Assembly: GCA_033782935.1 (NCBI GenBank)
Contig: JAWQEG010000411.1
Span: 1,919,501-1,983,500 of the forward strand
From: Petrolisthes cinctipes
Lineage: Eukaryota; Arthropoda; Malacostraca; Decapoda; Porcellanidae
DNA length: 64,000 bases
Direction of reading: 5' to 3'
Shown here: positions 1 through 9,190 of the stretch, in pieces
Numbering within the stretch: position 1 is the first letter of the stretch
Layout: each line of letters opens with the position of its first letter
Position numbers and translations under genes: made by a program
Notes under the pieces: model-generated
Databases searched by the model: none
What the model was told of the DNA's origin: nothing
What the model saw: the letters and a program-made list of their open reading frames with translations, nothing else

Positions 1-426
1 GAATTTTCGGGTGTTTTGAGCCTGAATTTGAGATATAAACGGGTACTGAAGATGCATGCACATATCGAGTTTTGTGCACCTAAAAGATCGATTTTCAGTA
101 TGTTTTGAGCATGTATATTAAAAATACTCTAAAACGGAGTAGGGATGTACAGATCGCTGCTGGGACCCCTAAATATCGAATTTTCGGGTGTTTTGGGACT
201 GAATTTGAGATATCGACTTTTTGGCACCTAAAAGATCGATTTTTAGCATGTTTTTAGCCTATATTTTGAAAATATTCTAGCACTGTACAGATTGCTTCTG
301 GGACCCCAAAATATTGAATTTTCGGGTGTTTTGAGCCTGAATTCGAGATATAAACGGGTAAAGAAGATACATGCACATATTGACTTTGGGCACCAAAAAT
401 ATCGATTTTCAGCATGTTTTTGGCCT

Positions 427-441
427 GTATTTTGAAAATAC
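427..441. other. Dyad symmetry of the long monomers
   Basis: GTATTTTGAAAATAC is a perfect 7-bp inverted repeat around one G. It lies near the monomer end in most L and many M copies. M copies with 'gaattttgaaaatac' break one pair. Confidence 0.85.
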
Positions 442-1133
442 TCTAACACGGAGTAGGCATGTACAGATCGCTTCTGGGACCCCAAAATATCGAATTTTCG
501 GGTGTTTAGGGCCAGAATTTGAGATATAAACGGGTACAGAAGATGCATGCACATATCGACTTTTTGCACCTAAAAGATCGATTTTCAGTATGTTTTTGGC
601 CTGTATTTTGAAAATACTCTAACACGGAGTAGGCATGTACAGATACCTTCTGGGACCTCTAAATATCGAATTATCGGAAGTTTTGGGACTGAATTTGAGA
701 TATCGATTTTTTGGCACCTAAAATGTCGATTTTTAGCATGTTTTTAGCCTATATTTTGAAAATATTCTATCACTGTGTAGGCATGTACAGATTGCTTATG
801 GGACCCCAAAATATTGAATTTTCGGGTGTTTTGAGCCTGAATTTGAGATATAAACGGATACAGAAGATACATGCACATATTGACTTTGGGCATCTGATAT
901 ATCGATTTTCAGCATGTTTTGGGCCTGTATTTTGAAAATACTCTAACACTGAGTAGGCATGTACAGATTGCTTCTGGAACCCCAAAATATTGAATTTTCG
1001 GGTGTATTGAGCCTGAATTTGAGATATAAACGGGTACTGAAGATGCATGCACATATCGACTTTTGTGTACCTAAAAGATCGATTTTCAGTATGTTTTGAG
1101 CATGTATTTTGAAAATACTCTAACACGGAGTAG

Positions 1134-1281
1134 GCATGTACAGATCGCTTCTGGGACCCCTAAATATCGAATTTTCGGGTGTTTTGGGACTGAATTTGAG
1201 ATATCGACTTTTTGGCACCTAAAAGATCGATTTTTAGCATGTTTTTAGCCTATATTTTGAAAATATTCTAGCACTGAGTAG
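1134..1281 (+). repeat. Reference S monomer (148 bp)
   Basis: This is a clean example of the short class, counted from GCATG to GCATG. Compared with the long class it lacks exactly 29 bp, between 'gagatat' and 'cgac'. The lost piece contains 'aaacgggtac', 'agaagatgcatgcac' and one ATAT. ATAT flanks both ends of the lost segment in the long form, so the deletion could have arisen by slippage or end joining at this 4-bp microhomology. The tail reads 'tttttagcctatattttg' and ends 'attctagcactgagtag'. Confidence 0.93.
1252..1266. other. Dyad symmetry of the short monomers
   Basis: ATATTTTGAAAATAT is the S-class form of the same dyad. Both outer bases change together (G..C to A..T), so the symmetry is preserved. 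Many block-B copies with 'atattttgaaaacat' or 'ataatttgaaaatat' have lost one pair. Confidence 0.85.
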
Positions 1282-1457
1282 GCATGTACAGATTGCTTCT
1301 GGGACCCCAAAATATTGAATTTTAGGGTGTTTTGAGCCTGAATTTGAGATATAAACGGGTACAGAAGATACATGCACATATTGACTTTGGGCACCAAAAA
1401 TATCGATTTTCAGCATGTTTTGGGCCTGAATTTTGAAAATACTCTAACACGGAGTAG
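1282..1457 (+). repeat. Reference M monomer (176 bp)
   Basis: The M class follows S. Its marks are 'gattgc' where L has 'gatcgc', 'atattg' where L has 'atatcg', 'gatacatgc' where L has 'gatgcatgc', and 'atattgactttggg' where L has 'atatcgacttttggg'. The last also loses one T, giving 176 instead of 177 bp. Three of these differences are C-to-T changes at CpG sites. The body ends 'caccaaaaatatcgattttc' plus 'agcatgttttgggcctg'. Confidence 0.92.
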
Positions 1458-1634
1458 GCATGTACAGATCGCTTCTGGGACCCCAAAATATCGAATTTTC
1501 GGGTGTTTAGGGCCAGAATTTGAGATATAAACGGGTGCAGAAGATGCATGCACATATCGACTTTTGGGCACCTAAAAGATCGATTTTCAGCATGTTTTGG
1601 GCCTGTATTTTGAAAATACTCTAACACTGAGTAG
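1458..1634 (+). repeat. Reference L monomer (177 bp), an internal dimer of 88 + 89 bp
   Basis: The L class closes the trimer. It splits into halves at 1,458-1,545 and 1,546-1,634, both starting GCATG. In order, both halves contain an ATCG near base 11, a TGGG or TTGGG near base 20, an AAAA-N-ATCGA block near base 30, ATTTTC, TGTTTTG, GCCTG and an A/T-rich TTTGA. By eye about three quarters of the first 65 positions match when a few one-base gaps are allowed. The length of 177 is 59 codons, which keeps one reverse reading frame in register from monomer to monomer. Confidence 0.9.
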
Positions 1635-1811
1635 GCATGTACAGATTGCTTCTGGGACCCCAAAATATTGAATTTTCAGGTGTTTTGAGCCTGAATTTGA
1701 GATATAAACATGTACAGAAGATGCATGCACATATCGACTTTTGGGCACCTAAAAGATCGATTTTCAGTATGTTTTGAGCATGTATTTTGAAAATACTCTA
1801 ACACGGAGTAG

Positions 1812-2289
1812 TCATGTACAGATCGCTTCTGGGACCCCTAAATATCGAATTTTCGGGTGTTTAGGGCCAGAATTTGAGATATAAACGGGTACAGAAGATG
1901 CATGCACATATAGGCTTTTGGGCACCTAAAAGATCGATTTTCAGTATGTTTTTGGCCTGTATTTTGAAAATACTCTAACACGGAGTAGGCATGTACAGAT
2001 ACCTTCTGGGACCGCTAAAAATTTATTTGAGATATCGATTTTTTGGCACCTAAAATGTCGATTTTTAGCATGTTTTGGGCCTGAATTTTGAAAATACTCT
2101 AACACTGAGTAGGCATGTACAGATTGATTCTGGGACCCCAAAATATCGAATTTTCGGGTGTTTTGAGCCTTAATTTGAGATATAAACGGGTACAGAAGAT
2201 GCATGCACATATCGACTTTTGTGCACCTAAAAGATCGATTTTCAATATGTTTTGAGCATGTATTTTGAAAATACTCTAACACGGAGTAG
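1812..2289 (+). repeat. Three monomers (177+124+177 bp) missing from the second copy
   Basis: Monomer starts at 1,812, 1,989, 2,113 and 2,290 give 177, 124 and 177 bp, total 478. The copy at 16,665 goes directly from the equivalent of 1,811 to the equivalent of 2,290 at 18,475/18,476, so the downstream offset falls from 16,664 to 16,186. The copy starting at 20,004 keeps these three monomers (21,815-22,292). The event removed an exact number of monomers and left the register intact. Confidence 0.87.
1989..2112 (+). repeat. 124-bp monomer, occurrence 1
   Basis: This is the S-type monomer with a further 24-bp loss: 'gggaccgctaaaaatttatt' leads straight into 'tgagatatcga'. The same rare form recurs six more times in this window. 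Confidence 0.9.
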
Positions 2290-2466
2290 GCATGTACCGA
2301 TACCTTCTGGGACCCCAAAATATCGAATTTTCGGGTGTTTAGGGCCAGAATTTGAGATATAAACGGGTACAGAAGATGCATGCACATATCGACTTTTGGG
2401 CACCTAAATGATCGATTTTCAGTATGTTTTTGGCCAGTATTTTGAAAATACTCTAACACAGTGTAG

Positions 2467-3458
2467 GCATGTACAGATACCCTCTAGGACCTCTAAATAT
2501 CGAATTTTCGGGCGTTTTGGGACTGAATTTGAGATATCGATTTTTTGGCACCTAAAATGTCGATTTTTAGCATGTTTTTAGCCTATATTTTGAAAATATT
2601 CTAGCACTGTGTAGGCATGTACAGATTGCTTCTGGGACCCCAAAATATTGAATTTTAGGGTGTTTTGAGCCTGAATTTGAGATATAAACGAGTACAGAAG
2701 ATACATGCACATATTGACTTTGGGCATCTAAAATATCGATTTTCAGCATGTTTTGGGCCTGTATTTTGAAAATACTCTAACACTGAGTAGGCATGTACAG
2801 ATTGCTTCTGGGACCCCAAAATATTGAATTTTCGGGTGTTTTGAGCCTGAATTTGAGATATAAACGGGTACTGAAGATGCATGCACATATCGACTTTTGT
2901 GCACCTAAAAGATCGATTTTCAGTATGTTTTGAGCATGTATTTTGAAAATACTCTAACACGAAGTAGGCATGTACAGATCGCTTCTGGGACCCCTAAATA
3001 TCGAATTTTCGGGTGTTTTGGGACTGAATTTGAGATATCGACTTTTTGGCACCTAAAAGATCGATTTTTAGCATGTTTTTAGCCTATATTTTGAAAATAT
3101 TCTAGCACTGTACAGATTGCTACTGGGACCCCAAAATATTGAATTTTCGGGTGTTTTGAGCCTGAATTTGAGATATAAACGGGTACAGAAGATACATGCA
3201 CATATTGACTTTGGGCACCAAAAATATCGATTTTCAGCATGTTTTTGGCCTGTATTTTGAAAATACTCTAACACGGAGTAGGCATGTACAGATCGCTTCT
3301 GGGACCCCAAAATATCGAATTTTCGGGTGTTTAGGGCCAGAATTTGAGATATAAACGGGTACAGAAGATGCATGCACATATCGACTTTTGGGCACCTAAA
3401 TGATCGATTTTCAGTATGTTTTTGGCCAGTATTTTGAAAATACTCTAACACAGTGTAG
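2467..3458 (+). repeat. 992-bp hexamer HOR, single unit
   Basis: Monomer starts at 2,467, 2,615, 2,791, 2,968, 3,106, 3,282 and 3,459 give 148, 176, 177, 138, 176 and 177 bp. The 138-bp member is an S that lost 10 bp across the monomer junction, giving 'gcactgtacag'. The same six-part pattern recurs at other places in block A. Confidence 0.9.
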
Positions 3459-4284
3459 GCATGTACAGATACCCTCTAGGACCTCTAAATATCGAATTTT
3501 CGGGCGTTTTGGGACTGAATTTGAGATATCGATTTTTTGGCACCTAAAATGTCGATTTTTAGCATGTTTTTAGCCTATATTTTGAAAATATTCTATCACT
3601 GTGTAGGCATGTACAGATTGCTTCTGGGACCCCAAAATATCGAATTTTCGGGTGTTTTGAGCCTGAATTTGAGATATAAACGGGTACTGAAGATTCATGC
3701 ACATATCGACTTTTGTGCACCTAAAAGATCGATTTTCAGTATGTTTTGAGCATGTATTTTGAAAATACTCTAACACGAAGTAGGCATGTACAGATCGCTT
3801 CTGGGACCCCTAAATATCGAATTTTCGGGTGTTTTGGGACTGAATTTGAGATATCGACTTTTTGGCACCTAAAAGATCGATTTTTAGCATGTTTTTAGCC
3901 TATATTTTGAAAATATTTTAGCACTGTGTAGGCATGTACAGATTGCTTCTGGGACCCCAAAATATTGAATTTTCGGGTGTTTTGATCCTGAATTTGAGAT
4001 ATAAACGGGTACAGAATATATATGCACATATTGACTTTGGGCATCTAAAATATCGATTTTCAGCATGTTTTGGGCCTGTATTTTGAAAATACTCTAACAC
4101 TGAGTAGGCATGTACAGATTGCTTCTGGGACCCCAAAATATTGAATTTTCGGGTGTTTTGAGCCTGAATTTGAGATATAAACGGGTACTGAAGATGCATG
4201 CACATATCGACTTTTGTGCACCTAAAAGATCGATTTTCAGTATGTTTTGGGCATGTATTTTGAAAATATTCTAACACGGAGTAG

Positions 4285-4461
4285 GCATGTACAGATCGCT
4301 TCTGGGACCCCTAAATATCGAATTTTCGGGTGTTTAGGGCCAGAATTTGAGATATAAACGGGTACAGAAGATGCATGCACATATCGACTTTTGGGCACCT
4401 AAAAGATCGATTTTCAGTATGTTTTTGGCCTGTATTTTGAAAATACTCTAACACGGAGTAG
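4285..4461 (+). repeat. Extra L-type monomer present in one duplicate only
   Basis: Starts at 4,108, 4,285, 4,462 and 4,610 show two consecutive 177-bp monomers before S. The paired copy has only one (11,724-11,900). This one monomer fully accounts for the change of offset from 7,616 to 7,439. Confidence 0.88.
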
Positions 4462-4785
4462 GCATGTACAGATACCTTCTGGGACCTTTAAATATCGAAT
4501 TTTCGGGTGTTTTGGGACTGAATTTGAGATATCGATTTATTGGCACCTAAAATGTCGATTTTTAGCATGTTTTTAGCCTATATTTTGAAAATATTCTAGC
4601 ACTGTGTAGGCATGTACAGATTGCTTCTGGGACCCCAAAATATTGAATTTTCGGGTGTTTTGAGCCTGAATTTGAGATATAAACGGGTACAGAAGATACA
4701 TGCACATATTGACTTTGGGCATCTAAAATATCGATTTTCAGCATGTTTTGGGCCTGTATTTTGAAAATACTCTAACACTGAGTAG

Positions 4786-4947
4786 GCATGTACAGATTGC
4801 TTCTGGAACCCCAAAATATTGAATTTTCGGGTGTTTTGAGCCTGAATTTGAGATATAAACGGGTACATATCGACTTTTGTGCACCTAAAAGATCGATTTT
4901 CAGTATGTTTTGAGCATGTATTTTGAAAATACTCTAACACGGAGTAG
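4786..4947 (+). repeat. 162-bp monomer, occurrence 1
   Basis: This long monomer lacks 15 bp: 'aaacgggtac' is joined to 'atatcgacttttgtgcacc'. AC borders both ends of the lost piece. The same deletion is found at 12,225, 24,149, 27,623 and 45,090, so it marks a lineage. Confidence 0.9.
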
Positions 4948-5941
4948 GCATGTACAGATCGCTTCTAGGACCCCTAAATATCGAATTTTCGGGTGTTTTG
5001 GGACTGAATTTGAGATATCGACTTTTTGGCACCTAAAAGATCGATTTTTAGCATGTTTTTAACCTATATTTTGAAAATATTCTAGCACTGAGTAGGCATG
5101 TACAGATTGCTTCTGGGACCCCAAAATATTGAATTTTCAGGTGTTTTGAGCCTGATTTTGTGATATAAACGGGTACAGAAGATACATGCACATATTGACT
5201 TTAGGCACCAAAAATATCGATTTTCAGCATGTTTTGGGCCTGAATTTTGAAAATACTCTAACACGGAGTAGGCATGTACAGATCGCTTCTGGGACCCCAA
5301 AATATCGAATTATCGGGTGTTTAGGGCCTGAATTTGAGATATAAACGGGTACAGAAGATGCATGCACATATCGACTTATGGGCACCTAAAAGATCGATTT
5401 TCAGTATGTTTTGAGCATGTATTTTGAAAATACTCTAACACGGAGTAGGCATGTACAGATACCTTCTGGGACCTCAAAATATCGAATTTTCGGGTGTTTT
5501 GGGACTGAATTTGATATATCGATTTTTTGGCACCTAAAATGTCGATTTTTAGCATGTTTTTAGCCTATATTTTGAAAATATTCTAGCACTGTACAGATTG
5601 CTTCTGGGACCCCAAAATATTGAATTTTCGGGTGTTTTGAGCCTGAATTTGAGATATAAACATGTACAGAAGATGCATGCACATATCGACTTTTGGGCAC
5701 CTAAAAGATCGATTTTCAGTATGTTTTGAGCATGTATTTTTGAAAATACTCTAACACGGAGTAGGCATGTACAGATCGCTTCTGGGACCCCAAAATATCG
5801 AATTTTCGGGTGTTTAGGGCCAGAATTTGAGATATAAACGGGTACAGAAGATGCATGCACATATCGACTTTTGGGCACTTAAAAGATCGATTTTCAGTAT
5901 GTTTTTGGCCTGTATTTTGAAAATACTCTAACACGGAGTAG

Positions 5942-6065
5942 GCATGTACAGATACCTTCTGGGACCGCTAAAAATTTATTTGAGATATCGATTTTCTGGC
6001 ACCTAAAATGTCGATTTTTAGCATGTTTTGGGCCTGAATTTTGAAAATAATCTAACACTGAGTAG
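5942..6065 (+). repeat. 124-bp monomer, occurrence 2
   Basis: Same 24-bp extra loss, seen as 'gggaccgctaaaaatttatt'. It has 'gattttctggcacc' where other occurrences have 'gattttttggcacc', a mark shared with the copy at 13,381. Confidence 0.9.
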
Positions 6066-6881
6066 GCATGTACAGATTGCTTCTGGGACCTCTAAATATC
6101 GAATTTTCGGGTGTTTTGGGACTGAATTTGAGATATCGATTTTTTGGCACCTAAAATGTCGATTTTTAGCATGTTTTTAGCCTATATTTTGAAAATATTC
6201 TAGCACTGTACAGATTGCTTCTGGGACCCCAAAATATTGAATTTTCGGGTGTTTTGAGCCTGAATTTGAGATATAAACGGGTACTGAAGATGCAAGCACA
6301 TATCGACTTTTGTGTACCTAAAAGATCGATTTTCAAAATGTTTTGAGCATGTATTTTGAAAATACTCTAACACGGAGTAGGCATGTACAGATCGCTTCTG
6401 GGACACCTAAATATCGAATTTTCGGGTGTTTTGGGACTGAATTTGAGATATCGACTTTTTGGCACCTAAAAGATCGATTTTTAGCATGTTTTTAGCCTAT
6501 ATTTTGAAAATACTCTAGCACTGAGTAGGCATGTACAGATTGCTTCTGGGACCCCAAAATATTGAATTTTCGGGTGTTTTGAGCCTGAATTTGAGATATA
6601 AGCGGGTACTGAAGATACATGCACATATTGACTTTGGGCACCAAAAATATCGATTTTCAGCATGTTTTGGGCCTGAATTTTGAAAATACTCTAACACGGA
6701 GTAGGCATGTACAGATCGCTTCTGGGACCCCAAAATATCGAATTTTCGGGTGTTTAGGGCCAGAATTTGAGATATAAACGGGTACAGAAGATGCATGCTC
6801 ATATCGACTTTTGGGCACCTAAAAGATCGATTTTCAGTATGTTTTTGGCCTGTATTTTGAAAATACTCTAACATGGAATAG

Positions 6882-8866
6882 GCATGTACAGATACCTTCT
6901 GGGACCTCTAAATATCGAATTTTCGGGTGTTTTGTGACTGAATTTGATATATCGATTTTTTGGCACCTAAAATGTCGATTTTTAGCATGTTTTCAGCCTA
7001 TATTTTGAAAATATTCTAGCACTGTGTAGGCATGTACAGATTGCTTCTGGGACCCTAAAATATTGAATTTTCGTGTGTTTTGAGCCTGAATTTGAGATAT
7101 AAACGGGTACAGAAGATACATGCACATATTGACTTTGGGCATCTAAAATAACGATTTTCAGTATGTTTTTGGGCCTGTATTTTGAAAATACTCTAACACT
7201 GAGTAGGCATGTACAGATTGCTTCTGTGACCCCAAAATATTGAATTTTCGGGTGTTTTGAGCCTGAATTTGAGATATAAACGGGTACTGAAGATGCATGC
7301 ACATATCGACTAATGTGCACCTAAAAGATCGATTTTCAGTATGTTTTGAGCATGTATTTTGAAAATACTCTAACACGAAGTAGGCATGTACAGATCGCTT
7401 CTGGGACCCCTAAATATCGAATTTTCGGGTGTTTTGGGACTGAATTTGAGATATCGACTTTTTGGCACCTAAAAGATCGATTTTTAGCATGTTTTTAGCC
7501 TATATTTTGAAAATATTCTAGCACTGTACAGATTGCTACTGGGACCCCAAAATATTGAATTTTCGGGTGTTTTGAGCCTGAATTTGAGATATAAACGGGT
7601 ACAGAAGATACATGCACATATTGACTTTGGGCACCAAAAATATCGATTTTCAGCATGTTTTTGGCCTGTATTTTGAAAATACTCTAACACGGAGTAGGCA
7701 TGTACAGATCGCTTCTGGGACCCCAAAATATCGAATTTTCGGGTGTTTAGGGCCAGAATTTGAGATATAAACGGGTACAGAAGATGCATGCACATATCGA
7801 CTTTTGGGCACCTAAATGATCGATTTTCAGTATGTTTTTGGCCAGTATTTTGAAAATACTCTAACACAGTGTAGGCATGTACAGATACCCTCTAGGACCT
7901 CTAAATATCGAATTTTCGGGCGTTTTGGGACTGAATTTGAGATATCGATTTTTTGGCACCTAAAATGTCGATTTTTAGCATGTTTTTAGCCTATATTTTG
8001 AAAATATTCTAGCACTGTGTAGGCATGTACAGATTGCTTCTGGGACCCCAAAATATTGAATTTTAGGGTGTTTTGAGCCTGAATTTGAGATATAAACGAG
8101 TACAGAAGATACATGCACATATTGACTTTGGGCATCTAAAATATCGATTTTCAGCATGTTTTGGGCCTGTATTTTGAAAATACTCTAACACTGAGTAGGC
8201 ATGTACAGATTGCTTCTGGGACCCCAAAATATTGAATTTTCGGGTGTTTTGAGCCTGAATTTGAGATATAAACGGGTACTGAAGATGCATGCACATATCG
8301 GCTTTTGTGCACCTAAAAGATCGATTTTCAGTATGTTTTGAGCATGTATTTTGAAAATACTCTAACACGAAGTAGGCATGTACAGATCGCTTCTGGGACC
8401 CCTAAATATCGAATTTTCGGGTGTTTTGGGACTGAATTTGAGATATCGACTTTTTGGCACCTAAAAGATCGATTTTTAGCATGTTTTTAGCCTATATTTT
8501 GAAAATATTCTAGCACTGTACAGATTGCTACTGGGACCCCAAAATATTGAATTTTCGGGTGTTTTGAGCCTGAATTTGAGATATAAACGGGTACAGAAGA
8601 TACATGCACATATTGACTTTGGGCACCAAAAATATCGATTTTCAGCATGTTTTTGGCCTGTATTTTGAAAATACTCTAACACGGAGTAGGCATGTACAGA
8701 TCGCTTCTGGGACCCCAAAATATCGAATTTTCGGGTGTTTAGGGCCAGAATTTGAGATATAAACGGGTACAGAAGATGCATGCACATATCGACTTTTGGG
8801 CACCTAAATGATCGATTTTCAGTATGTTTTTGGCCAGTATTTTGAAAATACTCTAACACAGTGTAG
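6882..8866 (+). repeat. 992-bp hexamer HOR, two units
   Basis: Starts at 6,882, 7,030, 7,207, 7,384, 7,522, 7,698, 7,875, 8,023, 8,199, 8,376, 8,514, 8,690 and 8,867 give one 993-bp and one 992-bp unit. The extra base is a T in 'gtttttgggcctg' of the first unit. The two units are nearly identical over the second trimer. Confidence 0.9.
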
Positions 8867-9014
8867 GCATGTACAGATACCCTCTAGGACCTCTAAATAT
8901 CGAATTTTCGGGCGTTTTGGGACTGAATTTGAGATATCGATTTTTTGGCACCTAAAATGTCGATTTTTAGCATGTTTTTAGCCTATATTTTGAAAATATT
9001 CTAGCACTGTGTAG

Positions 9015-9190
9015 GCATGTACAGATTGCTTCTGGGACCCCAAAATATTGAATTTTAGGGTGTTTTGAGCCTGAATTTGAGATATAAACGAGTACAGAAG
9101 ATACATGCACATATTGACTTTGGGCATCTAAAATATCGATTTTCAGCATGTTTTGGGCCTGTATTTTGAAAACATTCTAGCACTGAGTAG
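9015..9190 (+). repeat. Hybrid M/S monomer at the right end of the duplicate
   Basis: It starts as an M monomer and keeps 'gcatgttttgggcctgtatt', but then ends 'gaaaacattctagcactgag', the tail of a short-class monomer. The next monomer (9,191-9,366) is another M, so M follows M with L and S missing between them. The copy at 16,454-16,629 keeps the normal tail 'actctaacacta'. The switch point is about 9,172. Confidence 0.82.

Larger units (their letters stand above)
1..1811 (+). repeat. Triplicated segment, copy 1 (partial at window start)
   Basis: Bases 1-1,811 reappear 16,664 bp and 20,003 bp downstream with very few changes. Shared private marks are 'tattaaaaatactctaaaac' near 118 (one base differs in the third copy), 'gaattatcggaagttttggg' near 669, and 'gggcatctgatatatcg' near 888. 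One difference seen is 'gtgtac' near 1,066 versus 'gtgcac' in the other two. The copy begins before the window, so its left end is not visible. Confidence 0.9.
3900..9172 (+). repeat. Large duplicated segment, copy 1
   Basis: It matches 11,516-16,611. The offset is 7,616 bp up to about 4,284 and 7,439 bp after 4,462, because this copy has one extra 177-bp monomer. Shared rare marks include the 162-bp monomer, the 124-bp monomer, 'gatgcaagcacat' near 6,292 and 'cgactaatgtgcacc' near 7,308. Differences by eye are scattered single bases, for example 'tttttaacctat' near 5,066 against 'tttttagcctat', and 'gatcgatttt' against 'gatcaatttt' at 12,832. The right end is a hybrid monomer. Confidence 0.9.

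Noticed and set aside
340..360. Functional CENP-B box
   Set aside because: The required spacing and several core bases do not match, and the closest variant is in only a few monomers.
543..551. TGCATGCA palindrome as a specific binding site
   Set aside because: It is present in most L monomers, but an 8-bp palindrome with no other context is too weak to name a factor.
711..935. Plus-strand frames of about 60-74 codons such as 711-935 and copies at 17,375 and 20,714
   Set aside because: They are again periodic products of the repeat; their triplication follows the segment copies, not gene conservation.
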